Source of the DNA: Microbotryum silenes-acaulis
Lineage: Eukaryota > Basidiomycota > Microbotryomycetes > Microbotryales > Microbotryaceae
NCBI GenBank assembly: GCA_003665825.1
Contig: QPFY01000010.1
Span: 310,001-374,000, forward strand
Direction of reading: 5' to 3'
Length of the DNA stretch: 64,000 bases
Of the stretch, positions 26,510 to 37,681 are shown one piece after another. The position numbers were made by a program, and so were the translations under genes. The notes beneath the pieces are model-generated. The model searched no databases, was not told the origin of the DNA, and saw nothing but the letters and a program-made list of their open reading frames with translations. The first letter of the stretch is position 1; each line of letters starts with the position of its first letter.

Positions 26510-27795
26510 ATGGCATCAAAGCAGCTCACAAGGTTGACCAACAGTATCTACTTTGCCGAGCCAGTTCGACCTGCGACACGCAAAAGCAGCCATGAGGCAC
26601 CACATATCGTGGTCAGTCGCAAACCCCTGCCCGTGACGTACTACTTGCGAGGAGGCGTACTACGACCTGGGGCAACGACCTCACCCCCCCCCCCCCCCCC
26701 CCCTTTTTTTTTCCTTCGAGATCGGTGACAGCTCATGTTTGGATGGATGGACGCCCAAATGAAGCATCTCTCCAAATACGTTGAAGGATACCATCGCGTG
26801 GTCAGTCCTTCCCTTAGCAACCTGTGGCCGCGCGCATAGCGTCTTCTGCCTCCGCCCGGCCTCAGCTGGCGATTCCTCCTGCCCGCAGTCCGAACTGATG
26901 GATGCGACGACCTTCTGTCCTGTGACTTACCGCCTGTGCAGTATCCGTCGTCGACGATTCTGCTCGTTCGGAGCTCGCAGACATCCTTCTATTCCCGGGC
27001 CGAAACCCAACGCCGCGCCCTGAGCCCCGCCGTCGAATTCCTCCGAGCACGTCTCGGCGACTTGGGCTCGGCCGTGCCCGCGGCGGGACCGTCCTCCGGC
27101 CTGCTCGTCCATACTTTTTCCAACGGTGGTTGCCTCAACCTCAAGATGATCAACGAGATGATGTTACGCTCGTCCCTGTCCCGCATCTCCCAGGACGATC
27201 CGCACGGCCGGGCCGAGTACTCCGAAAATTCGGAGGTCAACGGAATCCCGGCCCGAGCGATTATTTTTGACAGCTGCCCCGGGAATGGGGGATTAAAGAC
27301 GATGGTCTCGGCCTTCACGACGCCGTTGAACAATTGGCTATTCAAGGCACCGGCGATGGTCCTCGTAGCTCTGGTATTCGGTATAATTAGGATCTTCAAT
27401 GCGTAAGTCTTCTTGAAGCTGCATTTGCGAGGCTCAAGATCGGGCCGAGAGTGGACTCGAGCGGCTCTCACCCTCTCTCTCTCTCTCTTGAACGAATTTT
27501 ATTTCGAGGCAGACTTCGGTTCAAGCCTTCCATCCTGGAGCAAGTGGGAACATACGTTGCGACGCAAATCCCTCTTGTCCCCCGCCTCTACCTCTACTCG
27601 GCCACGGACATGCTAATCCCCGCTCAGGACGTGGAAGCAAATGCACAATGGGCGCGCCAACAAGGCGCCAAGGTGACGATGCTAAGATTCGAAGGCACCG
27701 AACATGTCAGTCATGCGAGGAGGGAGCCAGAAAAATACTGGGGCGCCGTCAAGAAGCTGTGGGAGGGTACAGGTCTCGTCGAAACGCTGGACTAA
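26510..27795 (+). CDS. TMEM53/DUF829-family protein (alpha/beta-hydrolase-like)
   Basis: Conserved eukaryotic protein of the DUF829 (TMEM53) family, an alpha/beta-hydrolase-like fold often at the nuclear or ER membrane; substrate unknown. Exons 26510-26611, 26732-26800, 26942-27402, 27513-27795; 915 nt, 304 residues. Family marks: LMFGWMDAQMKHLSKYVEGY (the G-W-x-x-A-x-x-R/K-H-L-x-K-Y motif), STILLVRSSQTSFYSR, LLVHTFSNGGCLNL (nucleophile-elbow-like F-S-N-G-G), GIPARAIIFDSCPG, PRLYLYSATDMLIPAQDVE and FEGTEHVSHARREPEKYW with the terminal His. A hydrophobic stretch (APAMVLVALVFGIIRIF) lies just before the last intron. The first intron contains a run of 20 C followed by 9 T. All junctions are phase-consistent. 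Confidence 0.85.
26684..26712. repeat. C20-T9 homopolymer tract inside an intron
   Basis: A run of about 20 C then 9 T just upstream of the branch/acceptor region of intron 1 of the DUF829 gene. Run length may be affected by sequencing. Confidence 0.85.
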
Positions 27796-27902
27796 ACATA
27801 CTCCTCAAAGAGGTCGCGGTCGTCTTCATAGTTGTAGTGACATGCTAGAGCCCTCTACAATACCATATCGAGTCACGTGCTTTTAGAACTAGTCATGTGC
27901 CT

Positions 27903-29479
27903 TTAAAACTCGTAAAGCTCCGGCTTTTCGTGAATTAACCGGGAGACCGAGACCTGCTTGTACGATTTCGTCTTGGACTTCGTAGCGCCCTTGTCCTCCA
28001 CGGCGTCCGGTGACACAGCGGCGACGACCGGCGTCGTCGGTGCCGGTCCGAAGCTGACGGGTTCATCCGCCCCGACGGTCTCGACAATGAACCTCCTCCT
28101 CTTAATCCTGAAGCCTAGGTCATTACCTTCCCCGCCTCCGCCGAGACCTCGGAGTACGGACAGCTTCATGGAGCTCGGGACCAAAGCCCCGACGGTAGGT
28201 GATTTGGGAAAAGCCAGCAGGCCTTGGTGGCGAGGGAATTGGGCGAGAGAGGTTGCCGAGGTGGAGAAGGAGGTCAGAGCGAGATGAAGGTCGGTCGCAT
28301 GCGCCAGCCGGGTCGTGGTTTGCGGTGAATGCAGGTAGCAAGGAAAGGTCAGGCAGACCGAAGCTGTGGAGCGACGGAGCAGCGGCCGGAGGCGAGCGAG
28401 GAAGCGATACATGGACTGGGAAACGAGGGAGAAATGACAGAGGTCAGGCGAGTCTTCTGTCGAGCAACGAGTTTGGGCGGAAGCGGGGAGGCAACGGCTC
28501 ACTGTGGGCGATGAAGGGCCCCAAGCCGGCCCGCCAAAGTTGGACAGAGCAATCCGGAGTGCCGTCGATGGCCGAGAGGAGGGCACGTCCTCGTCGAATC
28601 TTCCGAATGGACGGAAGGTATAGGCATGAGTCAGGTAGGAGATGGATGGCAAGGCGCTACCAGAGTGAAGCGGACGCACAGAAAGCCTCCTCGAGTCAAT
28701 TTGGCCTCGATCGCGTCAAAGACGAGATCGCACAGATCGTTCGGAAGAGGAGTGCTTTCCGGAATCGGCAGACGGTCCACATCGAGCACCTCGATTCTTT
28801 CTCGTTCGGTGTGGGTGATGTTGCGCTTCGTTGTGAGGTCAAATAGCGAGCAGTACACGTCGTCTTGCGAGGATTTGGCCGCTGGAGTGGTGGGATCAGA
28901 CAGGGGTCCTTAAAATGGGTCAGTCGAGCGGTCCCAAGGAATACTACCGTGCCCGCGGTGACGCTATTTACAGGGCTCGTCGACGGTCGTCTTGTGCTTC
29001 TTCATGCCTTGGTACCTGAACGCGATCTTCATCTTGTCCTGGTCCTCGTCGTCGACGTTGGCCTGGGCCTGGGCCTCGCTCTGGCCGTCCCCCCCACTTT
29101 GATCCGTCGCGACGGTGGTCGACGATGGTGTCTCGTTCGGGTCGTGCCCCTCGTCTTGAGCGGCGGGCGCATCGGACCTCGCGTCAATGTCCATGAGGTT
29201 TTCGATTATCGCATGCACTTGGTCGCCTGGGCCGACAACGAGGCAGTCGTGGGCGCACTCGACGCCTTGGGACAGCCAGAACCTCAGCACGAGCGAAGCA
29301 TACGACGACGCGTGGTCATCGCCCGTGACGAGCCATGCGGTCGACAGGGGAAGACCCCCTCCGATCAGGTCGTCGAGCGAGACCAGTCCGGTCGAGAGTA
29401 GCGGCTGCGAGGCGTTGTAAGGGGAGGGACGGGTGCCGGCGATCGAGGCCATCGCCGTGCGCCTGCGGAACGAGGACAT
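27903..29479 (-). CDS. ELP4: Elongator complex subunit ELP4
   Basis: RecA-like subunit of the Elp456 ring of Elongator, needed for wobble-uridine modification of tRNA. Exons (minus): 29479-28972, 28881-28680, 28599-28503, 28415-27903; 1320 nt, 439 residues. It starts MSSFRRRTAMASIAGTRPSP, followed by STGLVSLDDLIGGGLPLSTA, the degenerate ATP-loop region of this family. KMKIAFRYQGMKKHKTTVDE and VYCSLFDLTTKRN match the Elp4 'KIAWRY' block. The C-terminal half has STALRIALSNFGGPAWG, LARLRPLLRRSTASVCLTFP and VPSSMKLSVLRG with GFRIKRRRFIVETVG. Exon 2 end was set at gtgcgt because it gives LTRGGFLFDEDVPSSRPS in phase; a donor 19 bases later is possible but fails the frame. It is divergent from IMP4 over 404 bases. 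Confidence 0.88.
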
Positions 29480-29883
29480 GGCGTCGCGCGTGACCTTGCC
29501 GGCACGATGAGCTGGGGACTTTGAAGGAACCAAGCACGAGATCGCAGCCCTAAAGTGTCCGGTCTCTTTAGGAATAGGCCACTTTCTGCGTGGTCAATTT
29601 GAGCGTAGCGAGTGCGGAGAGATGGTGGAAGAGATGGGCAGCTAGCTCGAGCTCAAGAACGAGAACGAGCTGCGGCCAGGCGGCGGTCCGTGCGAGCTCG
29701 TCGGTGGGAAGGCGGCCTAAGGCGGCAGAAGGCAGCAGAAGGCGGCCCGCCCATTCGTCGTTGCTGCGAAAGGCTGCTATTAAGACGTCTCGCCGAGGTC
29801 CGGACTTGGCAGCTGCCGACACTCCTCGGCTCATTCGCCTGCGTGGACGTACACACGCCCCTCCGCCCCGTCGTCCGCCCATC
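29480..29883. promoter_or_regulatory. Divergent promoter ELP4 / IMP4
   Basis: 404 bases between the two start codons. It contains repeated GGCGGCAGAAGG-like words near 29711-29745. No defined factor site called. Confidence 0.5.
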
Positions 29884-31381
29884 ATGGTAAGCCATCACTT
29901 CCAAACCAGCATCAATCCCAGGTCAAGCCGAGCTGACTCGCCAAGACCCTCCTTACAACCCCCCGTTCCCCGTGCCGCGCACTCTTGCATCGCTTCGCAA
30001 CTGTTGGGCGGCTCGTCGTCGAACATGGCACTCGTACTACGCAACATCGCACGTAGTTGCGAAGACAAGCTCGACAGCGCCGCGAGTTTCTCTACACCAA
30101 GTCGCTTGAACAAAAGGAGCAGCAGATCTGGGAGCGCAAGCAACGCGTCAAGGACCTCTTGGCCAAGGGGAAGCAGGTCCCACGGGGGCATGGCGTAGGC
30201 GAGCGTGAGGCCAAGATGGATGCAGGGCAAGAGGGTGAGGTCGACTCGGGGGCACCGTGGGCTGTCTCTAGAGACGAATGACACGTGTAGGGCTTCGACT
30301 GACACCGAACCCTCACCCCTTTCCTGGCAACTCCTCAACAGCGCCGATGACGCACGTCGACGACGAATACTCTCAAGCCGGGTTCGAAGATCCGCGAGTG
30401 CTCATCACCACCTCGCGGGATCCTTCGTCAAAACTTGCTCAATTTGCCAAGGTGCGTCGTGCGCTTCCTTGCTCACACCACTTTGCGGGCTTGCGTCGCT
30501 AACGACCGGCCCTTTCGTCACGACCACCCACGCTTTGATCTCAACTTGTCTGCTGCAGGAAATGCGACTCTGCTTCCCCAACTCGACACGAATCAACCGT
30601 GGTAACTACGTCATGAAGGAACTCGCCGACGCATGTCGCACCAACGGCATCACCGACCTCATCGTACTCCACGAACATCGAGGCGTGCCGGATGCACTCA
30701 TGCTCTCCCATTTCCCTCACGGACCGACGGTGCTCTTTACCCTCAGCGGCGTCGTGCTACGACACAGTCTGCAGGGTGTACAGGGAGCCACTATCAGCGA
30801 ACAGTACCCTCAGTGAGCAGGACGCTTGCTCTGTACTGTGAACGCCGCACGCCGAGAAACAGAAGGCTGATCCCGCGCGAGCACCGCTGGCTGCGCAGTT
30901 TGATTTTCGAGGGGTTCGGATCCAAATTGGGCAAGCGAGTGCAAGATGCACTCAAGTTTTGCTTCCCTGTTCCAAAGTGGGTCGAGGCACGAGTCGAGGC
31001 CCGCAGCTTCTCCTCCTTTGCGACCGGATACTGATCGAGCCCCTGTCTTCTGCCTGACCGCCCGTCAGAGAGGATTCGAAGCGCACAATGACCTTTGTCA
31101 ACGAGGGTGACTTTATCTCTTTCCGCCACCACGTCTTTGTCAAGACGTCGCACAAGGAAGTGCAACTTGCTGAAGTTGGCCCTCGGTTCGAGATGAGACG
31201 TGAGTGAGCTGCGAAAGTCCCACCGGCGGTCACGGACCCATGTTTTGATGCGAGCTTTTCTTGTTCGTGTGCGAACACAGCGTACGAGATCCGACAAGGG
31301 ACGATCGAACAGGTCGAAGCCGATGTCGAGTGGGTTCTCCGACCGTACCAGAGGACCGCACGGAAGAGGAACCAGCTTTAG
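29884..31381 (+). CDS. IMP4: U3 snoRNP protein IMP4 (Brix domain)
   Basis: SSU-processome protein needed for early 18S rRNA processing in the nucleolus. Exons 29884-29886, 30057-30234, 30342-30451, 30559-30812, 30899-30976, 31069-31199, 31281-31381; 855 nt, 284 residues, close to human (291) and yeast (290). Exon 1 is just the ATG, followed by gtaagc; exon 2 opens [20 protein letters not shown], matching the universal MLRRxARxRREYLY start, which supports this odd structure. Brix signatures: [89 protein letters not shown] and [17 protein letters not shown], with end TARKRNQL. The exon 2 donor has two phase-compatible candidates (30217 and 30235), so about six residues are uncertain. Confidence 0.9.
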
Positions 31382-31880
31382 TCACGCTCCAGGATACGAT
31401 CCTGACGCACGCAGTCGCTTTTAGCGAGAGCCATTCCCAGCAGTTGGCGTGGGGTGTCTCTGCGTCTCGAGTGCTTTTGTTTCTCTGTCGGGATCATTTT
31501 GTATGATGTTAAATTGCATTGCATTTGCGGAAAGGTGTACCTTACTAAGCTGTGCACGGTCGATACTCGAAGGGCGTCGTGCGGTACGTAGCGCTGCCGA
31601 TCAACTGGCGGCGCCCCACCTAATTTCGAGCGGGGATGGAAGGTAGATAGGTTGCAGCCGTCAGAGTTCAGTAGACCGAACAGCGTGGTGGCTAGAGGCA
31701 CCTATCTTTGGTTTGTAATTCCTGAGGCGCGAGACGTGACCGCCGACTGCGGCGGGCCAGTGCAGCCTGTGACAACCTGCTCGACGATAATCCTATGGTC
31801 TTGCCCAGCTGAGTAGCAACTAGTGGGACACGAGATCACCACTACCACCACCACTACTCACGTGCTCACACGAGTCACCA
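31382..31880. other. IMP4 3' flank
   Basis: About 500 bases with no gene seen, ending in a CAC/CCA-rich stretch (31838-31888) into which the hAT-like element inserted. Confidence 0.4.
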
Positions 31881-31888
31881 CCACCCTG

Positions 31889-32554
31889 CAAGGATTCTCA
31901 TAGGATCTGATCTGATCTGATCTTGATCCTAAAAATTAGGATCAGATCGATCCTGATCCTAGCTGGGCAGGATCAACATAAGATAGATCAAGCCTCGGGA
32001 GAAAGAAAAAATTAACAAAAGGGGTGTGGGGGGGGGGGGGGGGGGATGTAGCGTCGATACTTGGTAGATAGCCCTTTAATTGATACCTGCCGTTCACAAG
32101 AGAGTTCTACAAGGAGGTTCTACAGGGTGTGTACCACTATCCGACATTCCGACATGACCTTTGTTACACAAGTCTGAACTGACTATAAAATTATGTTCGT
32201 ATTTTGTAGATGTCATGCGAAACCCACCTAAACCGGCGAGGGCAACGCACGCAACCGGAGCTCATAAAAAAGGCGAATCAGTGAGGTGATCATTTCCGAT
32301 GATGATGATGATGATCGACAAAGATGAGGAGGATAGTTATGATGGGCACAACAGTAGTGGTGGTAGTAGTGACAATGATGCCGATAGCGACAACTAGTGA
32401 GATGTGGTCATCTGTTGCCATATAAGGCAGTTCAATGTCTCAGATCAAATTGATCTTTGGATAGGATCAAGAAAGGATCGATCAACGCGAGATGGGGAAA
32501 AAAAAATCGGATCTGATCCGATCCTCCGGTGATCTGATCCTATGAGAACCCTTG
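31889..32554. mobile_element. Non-autonomous hAT-like element, 666 bp
   Basis: Bounded by inverted repeats CAAGGATTCTCATAGGATC (left) and, on the other strand, CAAGGGTTCTCATAGGATC (right). It is flanked by a perfect 8-bp direct repeat CCACCCTG (31881-31888 and 32555-32562). An 8-bp duplication with a CA-GG terminus is typical of hAT transposons. The interior holds GATC-rich subterminal repeats (GATCTGATCTGATCT, GATCAGATCGATCCTGATCC), a G12-15 run near 32028-32045 and a GAT/GGT microsatellite near 32298-32395. There is no transposase frame, so it is a MITE-like derivative. Confidence 0.85.
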
Positions 32555-32562
32555 CCACCCTG

Positions 32563-33196
32563 GTTCAAGAGACGCTTTTCAGGGGAGCGACGTCGGCAGC
32601 TCTGGCACCTCTGAGACACGCGCTTGGTCGCTCGTCGAGCGTCTCGTGTCGGCCAAGTAATACGACGAACAGTCTCCGACTGAACGACGTTTGTGCCGAT
32701 CTCTATTGATGAATATATAATAAATGGCTTTGGTTTGGGCTTGGGGGCGAATACCCTCACGACACGGCCCCGCGAAGAAACCGGCGGGGCAGCGCAAGCA
32801 AGGGGAGGCAAACCGGGGAGGCGGGCGGGAAAGCAAAAATTTATGGAGTTTCGAGCGAGCAACAGGCGATGTTGCGAGCGAGCAAGAGGGAGTGATTCAC
32901 ACCGCACTCGCCTTTCGACTCGCTCGGCGCGCCCGTCGGTCGCCTTTGGCAACCGGCCATGGACACCGACGCTAGAGCCATTTTCATTTCGCCCGCGCGC
33001 GTCCGCCGTATCTCCTCGATCGATCACTTACCAGGTACCGCTCGCCCAAGTGCAGCCTCGATCACGAACTGACGTCGCCGGCACGCACAAGGAAGCGAGC
33101 AGTAATGTTGATGTTGTGGGGAGCGTGATGTCAGCCGTCACCCGCGGGCTGTACCTAGCATAGCCGTCGTTGGTATCGCGATCGGAGCCTTTCACA
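32563..33196. other. Region between two MITE-like elements
   Basis: About 630 bases. A plus-strand frame of about 156 codons (32693-33163) and several minus frames overlap, but none shows splice sites plus a conserved motif. I treat it as non-coding. Confidence 0.35.
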
Positions 33197-33372
33197 TGTA
33201 AAGGGATGCCTTACAGTAACAGCCCCATTAGCTGTAAGGTATGCGCCTCTGAGCATAAAATACAATCTGTCGTTCTTGACCGCTAGGCTAAAAGCAAGTC
33301 GTAACTAGAACTCGACAGTTCTAGCTACTCAGAGGCTACTTATGGGGCTGTTCTGTAAGGCATCCCCTTACA
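33197..33372. mobile_element. 176-bp palindromic MITE-like element
   Basis: The left end TGTAAAGGGATGCCTTACAG and the reverse complement of the right end TGTAAGGGGATGCCTTACAG match over about 50 bases with small gaps (shared AACAGCCCCATxAG and GCCTCTGAG blocks). The whole unit can fold back on itself. Target duplication is unclear (possibly CA). No coding capacity. Confidence 0.7.
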
Positions 33373-33508
33373 CACTGTTCAGAGTTGAAGACTATTGTAT
33401 GTATTTTTACATTATTTGGTGTATGATGTGCGTTGCGGTCATCTAATTACTTCGGTACTGCAGCCCTGCGATTGTGTCGTATACGAGATTTTTGTCCAGT
33501 CGGACCGA

Positions 33509-35331
33509 TCAGATCCAAGCGTAGTCGACCCTCGTCCGAGGACTGGTCGGTACCGACCGAGCACCGGTAGCTTGGAAAAGAACCGACGAAGGTCGACGAC
33601 GCGTCGAAGCGACATGCCTCAAATCGGTGCGAGATGTTGCAAGCGAATGAGTGCTCGGGGCGGAGGACGAGTCGCAAGCCAGAAATTGGACCGTGCTGGC
33701 GAAGTATTCTGAAAGTTCGTCGAGTTCGCCTTCGAGCGTCGAGTCGATCTCGCTGCCGGGCGATCTTGCGGGTGGTGTCGACACCTGAGCGGTCGAATCG
33801 CCCGAAGAAGAGATAGGTGACAAGGACCCGCTGTCATCAAAGAGGTAAGGTGCATCGTGAAAGGCGGCATATGTGGAGAACTCGGGCGCGAGGTAGGCAA
33901 ACTCGAGTTGAAAGTCCAAGTCGAAGCTGCCATCCGAACCCCGCAAAACCTTCCCAAATTCGAGCTTGGGTGCCTCCGACTTGGAAATTTTGGCTGCTGT
34001 TGTTGCCAGATACTCGGTGGGATCGTCCGCCCGGATGCCGAGGCCCTCGAGTAGGTCGGAAGACTGTGCGGCTCGAACGGTGAGCGCAGAGACGGAGCCA
34101 CGAGCGGAGGCAGCGGGAGAGTTGGAGATGTCGTCGACCGTTTCTCGGATCTGACTCAGTCGTACACGAACAAAGTAGTCGTTGACGGCGTCGATTGCGG
34201 CATTTTCGTCGAACTGGCGTTGGCGATGGGCGGAGCGAGGGGTCAGGGGGACGCGCGAGGTGTACGGCGCAACTGGCGACGATGTACAAGACCCCTGTGT
34301 CGGAGAGGGCGGGAGCGAGGAATCGGTGGTGGAGACGGTAGAAAAATCTGACGACGCTGAATGGGCTCGGGAATGCGTCAAGGACGGCACGAGTATCGAC
34401 GACGAAGTCGAGGCGCGCTTGCCGGCGGCCCCTGGGATGCTCGAGTAGTATCGGTCGCCCTGTTTCCGCGCAGACGAGGACACAGCCAAGTGGGTCAGCC
34501 AAAATTCGACGATCCATGTGACTGGCTCGACTTGATTCAACCTCGATCGGGTCGCGTTGTTTTAGTGTTAGTGCCACACCACCGTCTGGTCCATGCAGCA
34601 AGCATTACACGAGCCTTCGCGAAGCGAGGTGTTTCATTATTTTGTGCAGCCGCGAGTCCGCTCGCGCCAGGTCCAAGACACCTGTCTCGGCGACGGGGGC
34701 CCCCAGCGGTCTCCGCGCTGGGCGCTGTTAAAGAGGTCCGAGGTGCTCAGAGTCGATGGGGCCAAATCCCACGCTTCGCAACCCTTACGCGCCAGCGCAG
34801 AGCGCGAGAGCAGCAGGGGATCGAGTGTGAAAGAGGAGACCGTCGGAAACGTCTGGTGTACATCACAGAGAAGAAAATTGTTCGAAAAAAATCATGGCGA
34901 TGCATGGGGCGTAGCGACATCGCGCGGGCCCTCGCCGAGTCCGGCCATAGGCGGCGCCCTGGTAAGAAAGAACTCGGCCACTGGCCACCGAAGAGCAATC
35001 GACCACTTGACGACACCAAGCCGAAGGCGAGAGCACTCACCAAATCCTCGGGACCGTGCTCGGTCCAATCACCAGCGCACCCAAAATCGAGATCCTTGGA
35101 GGTGTGCGAGTACGACGACTGGATCCACTTGCTAGCCGCGACGAGCTTGCGCATCGTGCTGACATGATTGCGGCGCGATTGAGGTGACCGCGGACGCGGA
35201 AAGGTGACATTGTCGATCTGCTCGTCGGACGAGTCCGACGACGACGAAGAGGAAGCGAAGACGGTCGAAGTCGAATTCGACGAGGCAAACGAGCGTTGGT
35301 GGGTTCGAGGCGAGACGGCTAAAACGGACAT
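33509..35331 (-). CDS. Unrecognised serine-rich protein
   Basis: Minus-strand gene of unknown function. The first exon 35331-35041 starts MSVLAVSPRTHQRSFASSNS, contains a poly-Ser/acidic patch and RKLVAASKWIQSSYSHTSKD, and ends EHGPEDL before a good gtgagt donor. The last exon, 34459-33509, begins GDRYYSSIPGAAGKRAS after a CTGAC branch and acceptor, and runs through DENAAIDAVNDYFVRVRLSQ, IRETVDDI, DDPTEYLATTAAKISKSEAP and DFQLEFAYLAPEFSTYAAFH to the stop. The two exons join in phase (413 residues), but the intron would be 581 nt, so a missing middle exon is likely. Many possible phosphosites; no signal peptide or membrane segment. I recognise no family. Confidence 0.5.
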
Positions 35332-37681
35332 GGCGACGGCACAACGGGGGACCGGGGAAGGGTGACCAGCTGGTGGGAGAGGATGGTGAGTACGAGAGGA
35401 GGCAGCGCGACGGGCCTGAGTCGGTGCCCACTCTCGAAAGGGGGCGCGCCAGGCCTTGCCCGGTCCCGCGCCTGGACCTGTCTGGGCCGCGTCAGTTTTG
35501 TCTCGCGAGTTTCACTTCGGATGCGCACAGCGCCTGTCGCGCACTAGCCTCCAAGTAGCTCGCGACACCTATCGCGAACACGTTGCAATGACCTACTTGT
35601 TAGTACCTAGATAGTGAAACCCCTGCCTAGCTCACACAGAGATCATATATTTCTGCGCTCGCTCCAATGTTACAGCGAGTGCGACAGTGAGACATGCTCG
35701 GAGCCCGGATCAGGTCGATCATCGATTTTCCGAAGCTCCCTCGCCGCTACTGCCACATGTACACCGCTCCTTCAGCACTCATGTCAAGCCGAGTCGAGTC
35801 GAGTTCGGTAGCACTCGTTTGTGACCTTCTTTCAACCTACTGCCACCGGGAGATGCCTTTGTATTTGTGACTCGCTGCTACAACCCATCCGGTTAATCAT
35901 CATCTCGTAGCCCAATTAAGGAGCGAAATAGCGACTTTGATAGGTCCTTAACGGAGCAACATCTTGCTCCATAGGTAGGCGCCAAGGCAGGTGGTACTAG
36001 ATAGGTACCCGACAGTGCCTAATGAACCAGCCTTCTGCGAGCAGTTGACGCTTCTCCTCTCCTGCCGGCAAGTGCTTCCCCGGCAGATCGAGAATTTAAG
36101 TAGTAGTGTGAGACTACTGAAATTTGACATCACTGCAGCTTTCAATTAAGCGTGGCGCAGGTCTGATTTGGGCGCGGGAGGTCGCCTGAATCACCATGAT
36201 GCCCGCGCGCAACTTCCCAAACAGGAAGTGGACAGCCTGTGCCACGCCGGAGACTTTGGGGCTCTCTGACGCAGGCCGTAAGCACCTCCTACTAGTACGA
36301 CTGGGCCCAGATTGCAGGGATCGGGGAATGTGTGCGTGCCGACCTTAGCGCCCAGCCGAGACCCTGAGACTCGGGAGTGGGAACGCCTCACTTAGTGCTT
36401 GCAGAAAGTTTGGCCGCCTCGGCCGGCGCCGCCCTGCTGGGATCCAGTGCTACTTCCGGCCCGGCTCCGCCGACCATGGGCCTGTTTACGTGACGACGCG
36501 GGTGGCTCGCTCGGGTCTCTCACTCTCAGAACTTCATCTGCGCCAATGATGCGATAAGCTTGGCCGTATGGCGAGCGCGGGCACCTGAACCCCTGCTCCG
36601 GCTTCTGACTCTGAAGACTCCCGTGCGCAGGGTCCGACGATGTTCAGAGTGAAAAGAGGAGCATCCAATTTTTCCAATGCAAGTGTGAAAAAGATAGAAC
36701 AAAACCTAAATTCAGGTGGCTCCGTCGACCGATGCCAAATCCGGGCGAATCCGTGGGCAAAGTCCCAGCCAATCCTCTAACTCCACGGAGCTTCTGGACC
36801 AATCGCAAATTCGTCGAGAGCGCACCGAACGCTCCTCGGGACTCTCCGAATCTCGATTGCCCATCGGACCCGCCAACCCGCCACGCTTTCAGTCGGCCTT
36901 GCACTGACTCTGGGTAGTAACATCAAGACGCTGGACCATTTCTGCTAGCCCCTCTAGGGAACTAAGTGGAGGCAAGGGGGGCCGGCGCAGGCTGAAAGTT
37001 GGGATTTTTTCAATCTGCAAGCAAATGAGAGGCCACGCCAAGCAAGAGGGACTCGACGCTGGACCGGCTTCATCTCGTGTTGTGGGGTCGATTCAGGAAG
37101 GTGAAGGTATGTTACCGCTTCGACGTCAGCGGAATGGATACTTGCTCCTCATTTGCTCGGAACGTCGCCTTCCAACTAAACGAAGTGGAATGGACTGACG
37201 GCGAGACCCGCAAGGGTGGCACTACATGTCAGAGTGTATATTGCTGTTTCATCCCACTTGTCTTCCTGATTATGATTAGTTACTAGTTGTTGATATTAGT
37301 CGCCTCGCGCAGCTCGTGCCTGCCTCGCGCGCGCTCCCTTAGCGCTTCTCTTCTTTCTCCAACTATCTTTACTATCATCTTCGGCTCTCGTACTTACGTA
37401 TCTCGTGCCTCGGCTTCAGGTTCCCAAAACTACAGACCCCGTTCGCGCAAAAATTTCAGCTTCATGCTTACTTCTGTCGAGACTTCCCTCTCCCACCATC
37501 TTGGCGTTTTTCTTTCGCTCTTCAACTTCGCTCGGTCATTCCATTACTGTTGTGTCCAGCGCACTCGTCTCCATCTGCTTGACTTCCCCTGCTCCCCCCC
37601 CCCCCCCTCTCCCCCCCTATCCGAATCCGAATCTCGGCGCTTCAGTGTCCACCGAGTTGAGCCTTCGCATCCGTTTGTGCG
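35332..37681. other. Long gene-free stretch (2.35 kb)
   Basis: Only short overlapping frames on both strands. Notable content: three close TCGAG words in CGAGTCGAGTCGAGTTCG near 35790, and a CT-rich tract from about 37300 to 37630 including a run of about 14 C, which could be the leader of the decayed gene at 37682. No RNA gene was recognised. Confidence 0.4.

Noticed and set aside
32693..33163. Plus-strand frame of 156 codons between the two MITE-like elements
   Set aside because: No motif, no intron signals, Arg-rich composition as expected from GC-rich non-coding DNA.
33837..34601. Minus-strand 254-codon frame (HGPDGGVALTLKQRDP...) overlapping the serine-rich gene
   Set aside because: Overlaps the other frame over most of its length; that frame has better composition and an upstream exon in phase. 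The first 30 residues could belong to a missed middle exon, so it is not fully excluded.
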